Made by a program: the position numbers and the translations under genes
The notes under the pieces: generated by a model
What the model was told of the DNA's origin: nothing
Databases searched by the model: none
The model's input: only the letters and a program-made list of their open reading frames with translations
Shown here: positions 9,163-17,415 of the stretch, piece after piece
Layout: each line of letters opens with the position of its first letter
Position numbering within the stretch: the stretch's first letter is position 1
Assembly (NCBI RefSeq): GCF_049532895.1
Contig: NZ_CP064031.1
Coordinates: 2,480,001-2,544,000 of the forward strand
DNA: 64,000 nucleotides
Direction: 5' to 3'
DNA from: Dyella_B acidisoli
GTDB taxonomy: Bacteria; Pseudomonadota; Gammaproteobacteria; Xanthomonadales; Rhodanobacteraceae

Positions 9163-9633
9163 ATGAACGCCCTCTCTGATCCCATCCCCACCCACATTGC
9201 CGTGGCTTCCACCCGCCGCACTGGCCATGTGCTTGCCATGTCGGCTCGGCCAAAGACGTGGGTCGCCGCTCTGCTTCTTGGGATCAGCTCCACCGCACTA
9301 TGCGCCCCACAGGCTCCGAGCCATCTGTTTGGTGGAGTCCTCCACGCCCGAGGTCCTCATGGGGTTTACACCGAAATCCGATTTGCGCCACATCGCTTGG
9401 TCGCGCAGGTGCATGAGCCTCACATGTGCGTCTTACGTGCCCATCTCGTGCACGGAGATCCGCACACCAGCCGCTACGCTATCGAGACACCTCAGGGCGG
9501 ACGCTTCTGCGATGAACTGGTTGGCGGAGAAATCGTGATCCATCCGCATTCGCCGAATGACGTGATGGCGGAGTTCCGATCGGCGCGTATGGATTGGTCA
9601 GGGGAGTTTCGCCGCCATGCGCCGGGCCGCTGA
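9163..9633 (+). CDS. Hypothetical exported protein
   Basis: 156 residues, family not recognised. A signal-peptide-like hydrophobic segment (VAALLLGISSTALCA) occupies about residues 34-48, which would be an unusually long N-region; an in-frame ATG at 9238 would give a normal signal peptide but lacks a Shine-Dalgarno. The mature part is about 108 residues, His-rich, with two Cys residues (MCVL and FCDE) that could form a disulfide. Probably periplasmic. Confidence 0.5.
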   Translation: MNALSDPIPTHIAVASTRRTGHVLAMSARPKTWVAALLLGISSTALCAPQAPSHLFGGVLHARGPHGVYTEIRFAPHRLVAQVHEPHMCVLRAHLVHGDPHTSRYAIETPQGGRFCDELVGGEIVIHPHSPNDVMAEFRSARMDWSGEFRRHAPGR

Positions 9634-9696
9634 CTTCTTAACGGACAACGGATTGTCTTCTGTAAGAATCCGCCTACAACAGAAAGCGAAAGCGCC

Positions 9697-9863
9697 TGAT
9701 AGCTAATTCTCGTGCGCTTACAGAGAATAGCGCCATGCCCCGTGAGTCCCGCCGACGTTCGGCTGGTGGCACGGATGTCAGGTGCGGCAAGGAGGTCGCG
9801 ATCCGACGAATGGGGCATCATTCACAGGATGTGTCAAAAGCCCCGGCTCTGCCGGGGCTTTTT
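9697..9863 (+). other. Terminator-ended stretch without a recognised gene; possible small RNA
   Basis: A very strong bidirectional terminator (AAAAGCCCCGGC, loop TCT, GCCGGGGCTTTTT) occupies 9836-9863, about 200 bp after the nearest upstream gene. A near-perfect inverted pair GCTAATTCTC / GAGAATAGC lies at about 9702-9731. The overlapping ORF at 9735-9986 reads straight through the terminator and is unlikely to be translated. A short transcript ending here is possible; no promoter was identified. Confidence 0.35.
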
Positions 9864-10261
9864 CGTTTTGGCGTCGAGGCATCGTGGCGATCACCCATGG
9901 GTTTGCCTCCTTCTTCATGGTGGCTGGCCCATCCAGTGATGGGTAGCAACCCGTCAGATACTTCGATCAACGATGGCCGTGCATGAGTGGCGTCGAAGCC
10001 ACCGCGGCACTAATGCCATTGCTACTCCTACGCTCATACATACGAGGTTGCGCGCAAAATTCCAGGCGAAGTCCTCAAGCGCGTTCAAGCCGTTTAGCCT
10101 GATTCGATGCGGGTCATTTGTGATCTTGTGCGACACATTAAATGGATGTGTACGTTTACTCATTTCGGCGTCGTGAGAAACCATCGGCCACCCCTGAAAT
10201 CAGGGGCTGTCATGCGTTGCCGGGGGCGTAGCATGCGACCTTAAACTCAACCACGAAATGG
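9864..10261. other. Intergenic region with a 16-bp palindrome
   Basis: No coding ORF. Bases 10191-10206 form CCCCTGA-AA-TCAGGGG, a perfect dyad about 55 bp before the GH76-like gene, either an operator or a T-less hairpin. Confidence 0.4.
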
Positions 10262-11695
10262 GTGGAAGGTATGGATACGAAACGTGGCAGCATCGGTGAT
10301 GTCAGCGCGCTAAAAAAAGCAGCGAAGAATTTGTTTGACAACGACATACGCGTTCGCTGGGCAACGGCCAACAATGTGTGGCGCACTGCGTGGGCACTGG
10401 ACAGCATTTTGGATTATCTGAGCATCTGCAAAGTCGATGGTTCGGCATTGGGGGATGACGCGCTGCACGCTCTGGATCCCACTTGCGCTGGCAATTGGTG
10501 GGACGACTTTGGCTGGATTGGCATCGCAGCGTTACGGGCCGCTGAGCAACAGGCATTTCCTTTGCAAGGCACTGCGTTTATCAAAATTGCCATCAACGCA
10601 TGGGCTTATATGCACGGCACCGGGTGGTCGAGCAGTACCAGTAATACGGCGGTCTATCCGTTCCTGGACGATGCGCTGCCAGGATGGCGTGAATTTGCCG
10701 AAAGGCCGGACACGCAGAATAAAAAATACGGTGCGCCACGTGTCTGGGAGAATATTCGCAAAACGTGGCCGTCGGCCACCGACGAGGAAATTGCACAGCG
10801 CAAGCCACGCTATTCACCTGGTGGTATCTGGAACTCGCCGTTTGAAGGTCCATCGCAGCCATATCTCACCACAACCTACGATGGTACGGCGAGCTACCTC
10901 AATCCCATCCAGAATACGGTCTCCAACGGCCTCTACACCATTTTGAGCTTGCGCCTTTACATGGCCTGTGCCAGCAAAAAGTATAAACAGGTGTTCGAGG
11001 ATTCCACGTTGGATGAGGGCGCCTGCCTAAGGGCATGGACAGGCCAGATCACTTGGTTGAATAGCTGGATGATGGACACACCCGCGGACGAATCGCTGTT
11101 GTTCGATCTGGGAATGGGTAGTGTCGTGCGCGAACGCGTCTCCACGTTCCAGTCGCCCTATTGGGATGCGGCGTACCGAAAGACGCTCGCCTGGACCGGC
11201 GATCAGGGACTGCTGATGGGTGCGCTGCGCGAGTCGCGCGCAGTCGGCTTTTTGCTTCCCGGGCTCCCCGTCCTTGAGCAATACGTCAACATCATGATCG
11301 GCACCTTCAAAAACGCGTACGCGCCGCGCAGCTATGGCCAGGTGCAAGGGCTTTCCTTGCTGCCATGGATGCTCATCGGCGAGACCGGCATTCCGGGAGG
11401 CTTTCCGTTGGGAGATGACGGGGATTACCAGACAGGTACCGGCGTCTTTATGCGGTACTTGCTGCAGCTGTATCTGGCCGAGCCCGCGCGTCTGCAACCC
11501 TATGCCGATCTGATCACCAACTCCGCATGGCAAGTTGCCATGTCGCCCCTGGGTGCACCCAATCCACCTGGCAACTGCGACGCTTTTACGCCCTACCCCG
11601 GCGACGGTTTGAGCGAATTGACAGTCCACATCAATCGACTGTCGGTGATTGTGATGGCCATTGCGCTGGATGCGACGGGTGGCGCGTCCGCATAG
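10262..11695 (+). CDS. GH76-like glycoside hydrolase (alpha-1,6-mannanase family fold)
   Basis: 477 residues (468 if the ATG at 10271 is used). The pattern fits an (alpha/alpha)6 barrel of the Glyco_hydro_76 type: NWWDDFGWIGIAALRA with the paired Asp81-Asp82 that in GH76 are the catalytic residues, GGIWNSP in the middle, and WTGDQGLLMGALRE corresponding to the family's YNQG segment. GH76 enzymes cleave alpha-1,6-mannan backbones. No signal peptide is seen, so a cytoplasmic location or an unusual export route is implied. The start is uncertain: GTG at 10262 has no Shine-Dalgarno, and GGAAGG is only 1-2 nt from the ATG at 10271. Similarity is limited to these motifs, so the substrate is open. 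Confidence 0.6.
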   Translation: MEGMDTKRGSIGDVSALKKAAKNLFDNDIRVRWATANNVWRTAWALDSILDYLSICKVDGSALGDDALHALDPTCAGNWWDDFGWIGIAALRAAEQQAFPLQGTAFIKIAINAWAYMHGTGWSSSTSNTAVYPFLDDALPGWREFAERPDTQNKKYGAPRVWENIRKTWPSATDEEIAQRKPRYSPGGIWNSPFEGPSQPYLTTTYDGTASYLNPIQNTVSNGLYTILSLRLYMACASKKYKQVFEDSTLDEGACLRAWTGQITWLNSWMMDTPADESLLFDLGMGSVVRERVSTFQSPYWDAAYRKTLAWTGDQGLLMGALRESRAVGFLLPGLPVLEQYVNIMIGTFKNAYAPRSYGQVQGLSLLPWMLIGETGIPGGFPLGDDGDYQTGTGVFMRYLLQLYLAEPARLQPYADLITNSAWQVAMSPLGAPNPPGNCDAFTPYPGDGLSELTVHINRLSVIVMAIALDATGGASA

Positions 11696-11790
11696 GTAAA
11701 CACAGGTATACCCGACCACGGCGGGTCATCGAGTCGATGGGTAACCCCGCGCTCGATCGCGGCAAGCACTACACCCCCGCCGTTGCGCGG

Positions 11791-11805
11791 GCGCTAGGGT
11801 AGCGC
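11791..11805. promoter_or_regulatory. Palindrome upstream of the dual-HTH regulator
   Basis: GCGCTA-GGG-TAGCGC, a perfect 6-bp-arm dyad between the GH76-like gene and the regulator, followed by a second CCGC...GCGG pair up to 11829. Could be a weak terminator or an autoregulatory operator. Confidence 0.35.
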
Positions 11806-11844
11806 CGCCTGCAACGCATCCTGCGGCGGTAACCCGGCGCGCGG

Positions 11845-12312
11845 GTGGCAAAGCACGCCGACGTGGCGGAGATAACGCCTCGTGAGCGTGAGATCCTCGC
11901 GCTCATAGCTCAGGGGAAACGCTGTCGAGACATCGCAGCGTCCTTGGGAGTTGCCGTGCATACCGTCCGGAAACATCGGACGAACATCTGTGAAAAGGCT
12001 GGCCTCCATGGCACGGGGCAACTAGCCGCCTACGCCATACGCGTAAATGCACAGGCTGCTCCTGTAGGAGGCAACGCCGAGCAGATCAATGCGGCCGCTA
12101 CCGAGCACAGCCAACTGCTGGCTTCGCTTAGCGATCGCGAGCGGCATGTGCTCAGGCTTGTCGGCCAGGGACTGACCAGCAAGGAGATCGCGCGCCATCT
12201 CCTGATAAGCCCAGCTACCGTCCGCAAGCATCGCGAGAACATCTCCAGGCGACTGGCATTGCATGGTCTTGCGCCGCTCGCGCTTCTCGCCCATCAGGCT
12301 TACCTCGCCTGA
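11845..12312 (+). CDS. Regulator made of two tandem LuxR-type HTH domains
   Basis: 155 residues and no receiver or ligand domain: the protein is two GerE/LuxR HTH domains in tandem. Domain 1 (about 9-65) contains ITPREREILALIAQGK and SLGVAVHTVRKHRTNI; domain 2 (about 94-150) contains LSDRERHVLRLVGQGL and LLISPATVRKHRENI. Each has the conserved E-R-E/R-H start and the V-x-K-H-R recognition helix. LuxR HTH domains normally dimerise on DNA, so this may act as a built-in dimer. The GTG at 11845 is the only start after an in-frame stop 15 nt upstream, and no clear Shine-Dalgarno is seen. It lies just before the small ORF and the pore-forming-toxin-like genes and may control them. Confidence 0.8.
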   Translation: MAKHADVAEITPREREILALIAQGKRCRDIAASLGVAVHTVRKHRTNICEKAGLHGTGQLAAYAIRVNAQAAPVGGNAEQINAAATEHSQLLASLSDRERHVLRLVGQGLTSKEIARHLLISPATVRKHRENISRRLALHGLAPLALLAHQAYLA

Positions 12313-12333
12313 CTACGCCATCGGCGGTATTCC
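12313..12333 (+). repeat. 21-bp direct repeat, copy 1
   Basis: Identical to 12923-12943 (begins CTACGCCATC, ends GGTATTCC). It starts immediately after the stop codon of the dual-HTH regulator. Both copies would encode YAIGGIP in one frame, within unconvincing ORFs. Confidence 0.7.
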
Positions 12334-12539
12334 GCAGAACCCTTGTCTTCGACAGGCTACGCCGGCGCCCTGCGGAAGTGACGAGACAACACTCATTTCT
12401 GTCAGTACAGCGTGGAGCGTGACGACCAGGTGCGGTCAGGGAAGCACCAACGTCGCCTTCGAAAAGGGACCACGTGGATACATCCATTAACTCCATGGTG
12501 CACCCGCATTCTCCGACAAACCATCAAACGGAGCTTCCA

Positions 12540-12773
12540 ATGACAACGATCACCTTGATGAACAACATTCGACAGGAGCCGTCGAAAATCCACGCGATGA
12601 CTGCGCTGCCGATGGGCGTGCGATTAAAGGGCCTGAGTGGAGGGCCTACTCAATTCAAATGCAGCAATCCGCTTGATGACCTCAAGGGAGCGAAAAGCGT
12701 GCAGATCACCTACGACGCAACTGTTCGCGGAGATCCTCACGAATCCGTCCAGGTAAGTTCGGTGATGCCGTAA
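12540..12773 (+). CDS. Small hypothetical protein (77 aa)
   Basis: The start at 12540 is chosen because GGAG lies about 8 nt upstream; the longer frame from 12474 has no ribosome site. The product begins MTTITLMNNIRQEPSKIH, has no signal peptide or membrane segment and ends QVSSVMP. Family not recognised. It is followed by a hairpin (12800-12829) and precedes the exported coiled-coil gene. Flanking 21-bp direct repeats (12313, 12923) suggest it may lie in an inserted or duplicated segment. Confidence 0.5.
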   Translation: MTTITLMNNIRQEPSKIHAMTALPMGVRLKGLSGGPTQFKCSNPLDDLKGAKSVQITYDATVRGDPHESVQVSSVMP

Positions 12774-12799
12774 GGAGTCTTCCGAACAGGGGTCTGCAG

Positions 12800-12829
12800 G
12801 TGCCCTCTTCAGCGCTTTGGAGAGGGCAC
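12800..12829 (+). terminator. Hairpin after the 77-aa gene, T-poor terminator candidate
   Basis: Perfect 9-bp arms GTGCCCTCT / AGAGGGCAC with a 12-nt loop, 26 bp after the stop. No T-run follows, so termination is uncertain. Confidence 0.45.
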
Positions 12830-12922
12830 GTGGGTAAGCCCAGTGCACGATCTGCAACGAATGAGCGGGAGAAAGCAGTGATGGTCCGGAGTTCGGACTT
12901 GCTGGGTTACCCCTGCATCCGC

Positions 12923-12943
12923 TACGCCATCGGCGGTATTCCA
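12923..12943 (+). repeat. 21-bp direct repeat, copy 2
   Basis: Identical to 12313-12333, 610 bp downstream of it. The rest of 12830-13155 has no convincing gene; the ORF covering this copy (12800-13084) lacks a Shine-Dalgarno. Confidence 0.7.
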
Positions 12944-13155
12944 CCGGCTTATACCGCTCAGCATGCTTCCGCTGTGCACGACGGTTGCTGTCCCCTCTTC
13001 CTACCAAGAGGCACGCACAGCGGCGCTGATGCACAACGACCACGTCGACAGCAGGGCGATGCATCACGTCGAACGCGCTCATGACGCGGAACCTTCCATC
13101 CACACCTCACCGACAGGTGGGGATGTGGCTTCGCTTCGGACAAAGGGGAATCACA

Positions 13156-14058
13156 ATGACCAAGAGCTACTCATGGCGAGCAGCGCTCAGCCTGGGGATC
13201 CTGATGGCAGCGTTGGCTTTGCCTGTGTGGCAGGTCGTGGCGTCGGGCCAAACCGCCGCTACCGGCGTGGCGCCCGCTGCCGCACAGAACGACACGCTGC
13301 GCGACAACGCCAATACGGTCAAGCAGGAACTGAGCAAACGCATCATGCTTCTCGAGCAGCAGGAAGCCATGGGTCGCCGCCAAGCCGAGAAGCTCACGGC
13401 GGACCTGGGTAACTGGGTTTCAGAAGGGAATGCGCTTAGCGATAAGGCCAAAACCGTCGAGGCCGATATCAAGAGCAAGGAAAGCATCGAGAAGGATGCC
13501 AAGGCACAACGCGAGAAGCTGGAAGCCGAGCGTCAGGGCATTGCACAGGAGATCGAGAGGAAGAGGAACGAGTCGATCACCTGTTACATCCCGATAGTCC
13601 AAATCTACTGCTGGGCTGCTGATCTCGGTGGCCAGCTTGCCACTCTCGACAGCCGCCTCTTCGACGCCACGCGTCGCTGGGCGGATGTCCACCGGGAGGC
13701 CAGCATAGCCAGGGCGCAACTCGAGCAACTGCAGAGCGAGCAGCGGATGATTTCCAACGGTCAGGACCGTTCGAAGCGGGCGATTGCTGACCTTGATGGT
13801 CGGCTCGCTGCGTTGAAGGAATCTTTGGCCAAGTACCGTGAGATCTCGCTGGCGCAAACCGATGTCCTCAGCAAGTTCACTTCGAAAGTGAATGATCTCG
13901 CCGCAGGGTCCTCCTCGTCACGCCCCGAGGTCATCGAGCGCGAAGTCGCCTCTCTGAGCCAGGCGCTTGCGAGCCACATGGGCAAGGCTTGCAACCTGCT
14001 GAAATCCTCCGGCCCCGCCATCCCCGCCAACGTGCAGCAGGCCTGCGTAGCGCAATAA
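13156..14058 (+). CDS. Exported coiled-coil protein of unknown function
   Basis: 300 residues from the ATG at 13156, which has AGGGGA about 8 nt upstream; the longer frame from 13081 is rejected for lack of a ribosome site. A signal peptide covers about residues 1-30 (hydrophobic ALSLGILMAALALPV). The rest is mostly heptad-like alpha helix (about 45-140 and 175-250, e.g. EKDAKAQREKLEAERQGIAQEIERKR), broken by a short segment with two Cys (ITCYIPIVQIYCWAADLG). A third and fourth Cys lie near the C-terminus. It is followed after 72 bp by the pore-forming-toxin-like gene with its own strong ribosome site. A partner in a multi-component helical toxin, or a protein binding the next product in the periplasm, are both possible; neither is shown. 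Confidence 0.65.
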   Translation: MTKSYSWRAALSLGILMAALALPVWQVVASGQTAATGVAPAAAQNDTLRDNANTVKQELSKRIMLLEQQEAMGRRQAEKLTADLGNWVSEGNALSDKAKTVEADIKSKESIEKDAKAQREKLEAERQGIAQEIERKRNESITCYIPIVQIYCWAADLGGQLATLDSRLFDATRRWADVHREASIARAQLEQLQSEQRMISNGQDRSKRAIADLDGRLAALKESLAKYREISLAQTDVLSKFTSKVNDLAAGSSSSRPEVIEREVASLSQALASHMGKACNLLKSSGPAIPANVQQACVAQ

Positions 14059-14130
14059 GTCGCTGGCGCCGCTCCAACCACCCCATCGCGCGTTCATTCG
14101 CCCGCATTACCCAATCCTTAGGAGATCGCC

Positions 14131-15930
14131 ATGTCCACTGTTCAGTTCAAGACGAAGCAGGAAAAGCTCGCAACCGCAGTTCGTGACGGGCTCGACGCAA
14201 TGCTTACTCAGAAGCCTCTGCGTCTTCCAAATCCGGATGACGCTTTGGTTTCGCATTGCGTTGACCGCATCCAGGATTCCTACGATGCCGCAAATGCAAA
14301 ACTTGATACGGACAACGCTATCGACCTGCTTTACATCGCCTATTCGGCGACGCCACACAGTGAGGCGGACATTCGCAACGGCATTCAAAAAATCATCTGG
14401 GGACTGATAGACGCCCAGAAAGATAGCTTCGGCGTCATGAGCGATGCGATCGCTATCGCGGACCGCATCAATGGCAAGTTGGCGGCACTTTTTCCGACTT
14501 GGTTGGAACTCCGCGAACCCGTCGCAAATGGCACATCGACACCGGCGCAAATGGAAGACTTTCGCGACTTTATCAAGACGGAACTGGTTGTCGTCGCAAC
14601 CCATATCGCGAAGGAAGCAAGGGAGATCGAAGAGGCTCTGCTGCGGTGTGGCGATTCCTATAACGGAATCATCGCGAACACACAACTGGTCACCACCAAG
14701 AGCAGCAATGTTCTTGGCGAGAGGATCAAGGAGCGCGAAGCGCTCGCGAAGGCAATGGTTGAACAGAATGCGAAGCGCGAAATGCTCGAGTCTCTGGTTG
14801 CCGATCTCGCCAGCAAGGTGAAGCAATTCGAAGCCCAGGCCAAGGACTTCGAAAGCCAGGCCAAGAGCTCTGAAGAGAAAGCGTTCGTGCTTGCCATCAT
14901 TGGCGCGGCGGCGTCAGTTGTCGCCGCGATCATTCCTCCCGTGGCCATGCTGGCGTCGTCTGGCCTGGTTGGAGCCGCATCGCGGGGCAAAGTGGATGCC
15001 ACCCCGGCTGCTACGAATCCCGCGGTGGGCGATGAGGCAAAGACCACTACCGAGTTGGCCACCAAGAAGGCGAAGCGCGAAGCTGTGAATGGCGAAGTCG
15101 AGAAGCTCGAAAAGGAAATCGAGAATCTCAGCTCGACATCAAAACCGGATGACGACGAAGCCACGAAGAAGGCCTCCGAGGCACGCGTCTCTGAGCGGCA
15201 AGGCGTGCTCACCGAGAAAAAGCAAGAGCGCGCCGCTCTCGACAAAGAGATTGGAGAATTAGGAGCTGCGCTCGAGCGAGGACGAAAGGCGGCGGAGGAT
15301 ATGTCCGACAAGAGCCGCGACCAGGCAGCCAATTTCCGCAAGATGCAAATGGAGATGCTAAACAAGGCGGAATCATACGAGAAGGAGCGCCGCGAGCAAG
15401 CGGCAGACCTTGTTCGCATCAAGGTGCTCCTCCAAGGCCAGCAAAGCCATGACGAGAAGCTGCAGATCGCAGTCAGGTCGCTCGACCTCAGCATTTCGGC
15501 CCTTAAGCGGATGCAGGAAATCATTCGCGAAATTGCTTTCTTCTTCAAATCGTTCGCCGACTTCATGAGCGAGATCGCTCATGAGGCCGACGAACAGCTG
15601 GAGGAGATGGGTAAGCTGAAGGACAGCGCGGCCCCGGGTTACAAGCTGCGTCAACTTACGCGGGCCACCGACACTTTCTTTGTCAAGCAGAGTGCCGAAT
15701 GGCATGCGGTCTACCGCGTGTCCTCGCTCTTCAAGACCGGCTTCCGAGATGGCTTCACACGACTCAACGAGCTCGATGGGAAGTTCACGCGGACTGATCA
15801 ATGGGCGGCGTATTTGACGACGGCCGCTGCGGATCTTGAGGTCATCGCCAAGTCACGCCAGGAGCGCGCCGACGCGAAGATTACGGATCTGGGTGCCTAT
15901 CGCAAGGAGCTCGAGAAGAGCGCGGCGTAA
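14131..15930 (+). CDS. Large helical protein with alpha-pore-forming-toxin-like layout
   Basis: 599 residues, AGGAG about 7 nt before the ATG. No signal peptide. The protein is predicted almost fully alpha-helical: an N-terminal helical region (1-250), a single strongly hydrophobic stretch at 251-285 (AFVLAIIGAAASVVAAIIPP then VAMLASSGLVGAAS, a possible helical hairpin with central Pro-Pro), then a long charged coiled coil (about 300-440) and a C-terminal helical region. Long helices enclosing one central hydrophobic hairpin is the layout of ClyA-type alpha-pore-forming toxins (Hbl, Nhe, XaxA/YaxA, AhlB). I see no sequence motif that proves membership. It sits between an exported coiled-coil protein and a 133-aa protein, reminiscent of multi-component toxins. 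A coiled-coil structural protein is the main alternative. Confidence 0.55.
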   Translation: MSTVQFKTKQEKLATAVRDGLDAMLTQKPLRLPNPDDALVSHCVDRIQDSYDAANAKLDTDNAIDLLYIAYSATPHSEADIRNGIQKIIWGLIDAQKDSFGVMSDAIAIADRINGKLAALFPTWLELREPVANGTSTPAQMEDFRDFIKTELVVVATHIAKEAREIEEALLRCGDSYNGIIANTQLVTTKSSNVLGERIKEREALAKAMVEQNAKREMLESLVADLASKVKQFEAQAKDFESQAKSSEEKAFVLAIIGAAASVVAAIIPPVAMLASSGLVGAASRGKVDATPAATNPAVGDEAKTTTELATKKAKREAVNGEVEKLEKEIENLSSTSKPDDDEATKKASEARVSERQGVLTEKKQERAALDKEIGELGAALERGRKAAEDMSDKSRDQAANFRKMQMEMLNKAESYEKERREQAADLVRIKVLLQGQQSHDEKLQIAVRSLDLSISALKRMQEIIREIAFFFKSFADFMSEIAHEADEQLEEMGKLKDSAAPGYKLRQLTRATDTFFVKQSAEWHAVYRVSSLFKTGFRDGFTRLNELDGKFTRTDQWAAYLTTAAADLEVIAKSRQERADAKITDLGAYRKELEKSAA

Positions 15931-15954
15931 TGACTACAAATCATGGAGACCGTC

Positions 15955-16356
15955 ATGACCGATAAGCCCAAGTTACCCGAAACCCACGTCCAACCTGTTC
16001 GTGAGATTTTTGAGGCACTCCAAGCTCGCGCCTACGAGGAATGCCACTACCCCACGCCCAAGGACACTGTCATTTTCGCAATCGCCGAACTATTGAAGGC
16101 GGGCATTTGGTTGGAGTTGATCAAGCAAGGCGAAAAGAGACCCGAGCCGAAGGCCGCCATGGTGGCACTCTTCGAGGAAGTAAAGGCAACCATGCTCCGT
16201 TACAACAACAAAAACTGGAAGCCCGATAAGGTAGTCACTCTGACGCAGAAGGATGCACGACTTGCATACCTCTGTCGCCAGGCCTTCGGTAATCTGCCAA
16301 TCAAGGAGTCCTATTGGAAAGTGTGGGGCTGGCTGATCACAGAAGGCGCGAAGTAA
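15955..16356 (+). CDS. Hypothetical protein (133 aa), last gene of the helical-toxin-like set
   Basis: The ATG at 15955 is chosen because GGAG lies 8 nt before it; it starts 24 bp after the stop of the 599-aa gene, so the two are probably one operon. Soluble, charged protein without signal peptide or membrane segment (MTDKPKLPETHVQPVREIFE ... YWKVWGWLITEGAK). Family not recognised. Its position suggests an accessory or immunity-like role for the upstream product, but this is speculation. A terminator follows at 16406. Confidence 0.6.
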   Translation: MTDKPKLPETHVQPVREIFEALQARAYEECHYPTPKDTVIFAIAELLKAGIWLELIKQGEKRPEPKAAMVALFEEVKATMLRYNNKNWKPDKVVTLTQKDARLAYLCRQAFGNLPIKESYWKVWGWLITEGAK

Positions 16357-16405
16357 GCAATTCCGACTGCATCATCCGCTTTGTCCGATCAGGTCGAGCA
16401 CATGG

Positions 16406-16432
16406 CAAAGGGGTGCGATCGGCGCCCCTTTG
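16406..16432 (+). terminator. Terminator after the helical-toxin-like operon
   Basis: CAAAGGGGTGC...GGCGCCCCTTTG, a strong near-perfect stem 50 bp after the stop; short T content (TTTG). Bases 16499-16535 further on are similar to 8905-8940; otherwise 16433-16629 holds nothing recognised. Confidence 0.65.
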
Positions 16433-16629
16433 TTGCATCGCCTACTTGGGATTGTCTACCGTGGCGCACTCCGGCTTAGAAGGTATCGGGAGTCGTAGGC
16501 TCAATCTACCTTACCCTCGATAGCGCTCCCTAATCGTGTTCGACATGCGAAGGCCTGCGTGAACGCGCCCTGCTCTGCTTTGGCTTTGGCCAGCGTCGGA
16601 TGCCGCTGGACTCCAATGCCGATCGCGAC

Positions 16630-17415
16630 TCAAAGCGAGGAACGTCGATTTCGCAGCAGATCGTGAAGGCTCGGACTGTACTTGCGGCTTGCGCGCAGCG
16701 TCTGCCCATCTCGTAATGTAACGAGTGCATCGCGATTGGCGAGCGCCTGCACGCGAACGATGCGATCTACCTGGACGATCGAGGAGCGATGGATGCGCAG
16801 GAACTGTGAGCTATCTAGATGCGATTCCAGAGAGTTGAGCGTTTCGCGAATTAAGTGCGTCTTACGCTGTACATGCAGGCCGGCATAATCCGCCAAACCC
16901 TCTATCCAATCGACGTCGTCTGCCTTCACGAAGGTAATATCGTTGCCACGGCGAACCGTAAAGCGACGAACCGGCTGGTTACCTGTGCCAGTGTGCTTGG
17001 CAATTAGCTGTTCATAAAGAAGGCCGTACTGGCTTTCTTGTCGGTGTAGCGCAACCGTTCGCCGAACGCGATCAATGCATGCGGCGAACCGTTCGCTATC
17101 AATGGGCTTGAGCAAATAATCGAGTGCCTCGATATCGAATGCGTTTAACGCATATTCGTCGTGCGCAGTCAGGAAGACAAAATGCGACGTGTAACCCTTA
17201 GGTAGCAGTCGCACTAGCTCAATTCCGGTAATACCCGGCATCTCGATGTCAAGAAAAACCAGATCGGGCGTCAGATGAGAAATCGCATGCAGCGCTTCCT
17301 CTCCCGTCGCGCATTCGCCGACAACGATCATGTCCGAGTACGCGCGTAGGCGCGTGATTACACCAAGCCGTGCGAGCGGTTCGTCATCGACGATAAGGAT
17401 TCGGATAGTCATCAT
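16630..17415 (-). CDS. LytTR-family response regulator
   Basis: 261 residues. Receiver domain (1-120) with acidic pair D10-D11, phospho-acceptor Asp56 in LVFLDIEMPG, Thr in FLTAHDEYA and Lys in YLLKPI. The C-terminal LytTR DNA-binding domain (about 148-255) shows RRFTVRRGNDITFVKADDVDWIE, FLRIHRSSIVQVDRI and the final LRASRKYSPSLHDLL. LytTR regulators bind promoter direct repeats. The start overlaps the stop of the kinase gene (ATGATGA), so the pair is translationally coupled. This LytS/LytTR-type pair resembles YehTS/AlgR-FimS systems; the stimulus and target are not evident. Confidence 0.95.
   Translation of the reverse strand: MMTIRILIVDDEPLARLGVITRLRAYSDMIVVGECATGEEALHAISHLTPDLVFLDIEMPGITGIELVRLLPKGYTSHFVFLTAHDEYALNAFDIEALDYLLKPIDSERFAACIDRVRRTVALHRQESQYGLLYEQLIAKHTGTGNQPVRRFTVRRGNDITFVKADDVDWIEGLADYAGLHVQRKTHLIRETLNSLESHLDSSQFLRIHRSSIVQVDRIVRVQALANRDALVTLRDGQTLRASRKYSPSLHDLLRNRRSSL

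Noticed and set aside
9735..9986. 83-aa plus-strand ORF
   Set aside because: Reads through the strong terminator at 9836-9863 and lacks a ribosome site.
12263..13084. ORFs 12263-12490 and 12800-13084, both containing YAIGGIP, considered as precursor peptides
   Set aside because: The shared peptide comes from a 21-bp DNA repeat, the rest is unrelated, and neither has a ribosome site.
14262..14284. Sequence resembling the Rcs-like box inside the 599-aa gene (ATCCAGGATTCCTA)
   Set aside because: One base short, inside coding DNA and without the -10 spacing.
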